Below are positions 43,636 to 45,471 of a stretch of DNA of 45,471 nucleotides, piece by piece; the stretch's first letter is position 1; every line of letters begins with the position of its first letter. Both the position numbers and the translations under genes were made by a program. A model generated the notes under the pieces. It did no database searches and had not been told where the DNA came from. It saw nothing but the letters and a program-made list of their open reading frames with translations. The stretch lies in contig NZ_CALKTC010000034.1 in the NCBI RefSeq assembly GCF_937996225.1, forward strand, positions 1-45,471, written 5' to 3'. The stretch comes from an uncultured Campylobacter sp. GTDB taxonomy: Bacteria; Campylobacterota; Campylobacteria; Campylobacterales; Campylobacteraceae.

Positions 43636-45471
43636 ATGTGCGGAATAGTCGGTAAGGTCTCTTACAAAGGAATAACACAGAAAGATATTGATGATATAAA
43701 AAATATGTCAAGCGCAATAATACATCGAGGGCCTGACAGCGAAGGCTTTTACTTTGATGAAAATGTTGCATTTGGACACAGAAGATTATCTATACTAGAT
43801 CTATCCGCTGCAGCTAATCAGCCGATGAGCGATGACGAAAATACTTTAGTTTTGATTTTTAACGGTGAAATTTATAACCATTTAGAGATTAGAGAGAAAT
43901 TAAAATCAAAATATAATTTTAAAACGAATCACTCTGACACCGAGACTATTTTATATGCTTATAAAGAGTGGGGGCTAGAATGCATAAAATATTTTAACGG
44001 TTTTTTTGCTATTGCCTTATACGATAAAGTAAAAATGGAAACTATTCTTATTAGAGACAGGATGGGCAAAAAGCCGTTGTTTTTTACTATGAGCAATAAT
44101 GCTCTATATTTTTCTTCAGAAATTCATGCGTTTTTTAAGGCGGGCGTAGTTGAGAAGCGTATTAATGAGGAGGCGATATATAATTATCTGACATTTTTAA
44201 CAACCAATGCTCCTGATACTTTTTTCGCTAATATTTATAAATTAGAATGTGGTCATTATTTAAGAATTACAAAGAATAAAATAGAAAAAGTAAAGTATTG
44301 GAATATTGCGGATTTTATTAATGTATATAACGCGGATAATTTTTTGCAGGCTACCGAAAAAACTGAAGATCTGCTTGTAAAATCAATGAAATATAGAAAT
44401 ATAGCAGACGTCGATATAGCTGTAGCGCTTAGCGGCGGTATAGATAGCTCTTTAAATTTGTTTTATTCAAGTAAAGAAGGCGGAAAGGTAGATGCGATTA
44501 ACATAAGTTATGATGCGGATGATATATATGACGAATCAGAAATAGCGCAAAAATTTTCGAAAGAACTTGGCGTAAAATTTATTAAAAGCATTATTTCTGC
44601 CAACGATTTTGAAGAGTTGGCGAAAGAATATATGACTAAGCAAATAGATAGCCCTACCGGGGATGTAAATTCCACATTGCTGTATTTCCTATCAAAGCTT
44701 AGTAAAAGCAATAGTCTTAAAGTTATGATCGTCGGCGAAGGTGGCGATGAGATAGGCAGTTATCCTATATATGAAAAATTAAATAAAGAATATAATATTT
44801 TGAAGTATTTTAAGAATTTAAATTTTATGTTTAAAAGCCTGCCAGAGAAATTTGCTAGAAAGTTTGATATTTTCTATAATAATGACATTATTTCTAGGCG
44901 CCACATACACGGCTTTACCGAATTTGAAAAGAGAAGTTTTTGGTTGAGCGATAAGTCTTTTAATTCATACAGAATTCTACATAATTATATGTCTGAAATA
45001 AGAGATGATTTGCCTGATAGTTTTTTAAGAAAAATTCTTAATGTTGAATATAAAATGCGACTCCCCGAGCTTATCTTGCAGAAGATAGACTATTCCACGA
45101 TGTCTCAAAGCGTAGAAGCAAGAAGCCCCTTTATGGATCATCTTCTTATTGAATACAGTTCTAGCCTATCGTTCGATACAAAGATGAAATATGGCGCCAA
45201 GAGTATTTTAAAAGAAATAGCAAAAAATAAGCTTCCTAGCTATATTTTAAATCAGCTAAAAGTCGGTTTCGGCATGCTCTTAACACCTTTTTTACAAAAT
45301 ATTATGCCTATATGGTATCAAAAGGAATTATTGCTTAAAAAAGCTATGATAGATGAATTTATATCTAAAATTTTCTTGCAGAAGCTATTGGATAGCCACA
45401 CTAAATATAAAAATCAAGGATATAAAATGTGGATATTATTTGCTTTAGAAAAATGGCTGGAGATAAATTTT
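43636..45471 (+). CDS. asnB: Asparagine synthase-like glutamine amidotransferase (open at window end)
   Basis: From ATG 43636 the frame is open to the window edge (612 codons, no stop seen). Class II glutaminase: nucleophile Cys2 in MCGIVGK, HRGPDSEG, FNGEIYNH and RDRMGKKPL. The synthetase half has the PP-loop ALSGGIDSS and VGEGGDEIGSYP, then SVEARSPFMD and KVGFGM. The last residues visible (WILFALEKWLEINF) resemble the usual end of AsnB, so little is missing. In this setting it probably amidates a sugar acid such as ManNAcA rather than making asparagine; that is inference. It is AT-rich compared with wecB/wecC. Confidence 0.88.
   Translation, partial: MCGIVGKVSYKGITQKDIDDIKNMSSAIIHRGPDSEGFYFDENVAFGHRRLSILDLSAAANQPMSDDENTLVLIFNGEIYNHLEIREKLKSKYNFKTNHSDTETILYAYKEWGLECIKYFNGFFAIALYDKVKMETILIRDRMGKKPLFFTMSNNALYFSSEIHAFFKAGVVEKRINEEAIYNYLTFLTTNAPDTFFANIYKLECGHYLRITKNKIEKVKYWNIADFINVYNADNFLQATEKTEDLLVKSMKYRNIADVDIAVALSGGIDSSLNLFYSSKEGGKVDAINISYDADDIYDESEIAQKFSKELGVKFIKSIISANDFEELAKEYMTKQIDSPTGDVNSTLLYFLSKLSKSNSLKVMIVGEGGDEIGSYPIYEKLNKEYNILKYFKNLNFMFKSLPEKFARKFDIFYNNDIISRRHIHGFTEFEKRSFWLSDKSFNSYRILHNYMSEIRDDLPDSFLRKILNVEYKMRLPELILQKIDYSTMSQSVEARSPFMDHLLIEYSSSLSFDTKMKYGAKSILKEIAKNKLPSYILNQLKVGFGMLLTPFLQNIMPIWYQKELLLKKAMIDEFISKIFLQKLLDSHTKYKNQGYKMWILFALEKWLEINF

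Overview
The window is a continuous stretch of a GC-moderate Campylobacterota chromosome, most likely an oral Campylobacter such as C. gracilis, C. rectus or C. showae. I lean towards C. gracilis, but the species call is inference. The genus call rests on family-level recognition and conserved gene order: amiA–nitronate monooxygenase–tyrS–spoT–rpoZ–pyrH; rluD–flpA–trmB–ftsE–ftsX–envC; and yajC–secD–secF–leuS–lptE–folC–M23 peptidase–mfd. FlpA and SpoT homologues of Campylobacter type are present. The motif AAATTT is extremely common throughout.

Layout. 1–3.9 kb, plus strand: a PepSY membrane protein behind a Fur-box promoter, then two tandem paralogues with near-identical leaders and N-termini. 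3.96–12.4 kb, minus strand: an overlapping operon rluD–flpA–trmB–ftsE–ftsX–envC and a split ThrE-type exporter. 12.4–13.5 kb, plus: rodA. 13.6–16.2 kb, minus: two small membrane proteins and two AT-rich hypothetical genes, one interrupted by a stop codon near its 5' end, followed by about 0.7 kb without a convincing gene. 16.9–25.6 kb, minus: lnt–pyrH–rpoZ–spoT–tyrS–NMO–amiA. 25.6–39 kb, plus: yajC–secD–secF–small membrane protein–leuS–lptE–folC–M23 peptidase–mfd–DUF815 ATPase–40-codon ORF–MagIII-like glycosylase, mostly overlapping or tightly coupled. 39.1 kb to the end, plus: the start of a surface-polysaccharide locus (wecB, wecC, a fused two-domain oxidoreductase, and an asparagine-synthase-like amidotransferase open at the window edge).

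How the genes work together. Envelope growth and division dominate. FtsE/FtsX and a catalytically dead EnvC-like protein would switch on amidases such as AmiA, also encoded here. RodA polymerises peptidoglycan and the M23 peptidase trims it. Lnt and SecDF–YajC mature and export envelope proteins, LptE helps place lipo-oligosaccharide, and wecB/wecC start UDP-ManNAcA synthesis.

Most unusual signal. Several otherwise conserved genes (rluD, folC, trmB, the large thrE subunit, amiA and a small membrane protein) carry long in-frame low-complexity insertions or tails. At DNA level most of these are dense arrays of RAATTY (AAATTT, AAATTC, GAATTC, GAATTT), roughly one every 20–40 bp against roughly one per 140 bp in leuS, by hand count. 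RAATTY is the sequence methylated by the C. jejuni orphan methyltransferase CtsM and needed there for efficient DNA uptake. These arrays may therefore be uptake or methylation arrays hidden inside coding sequence.
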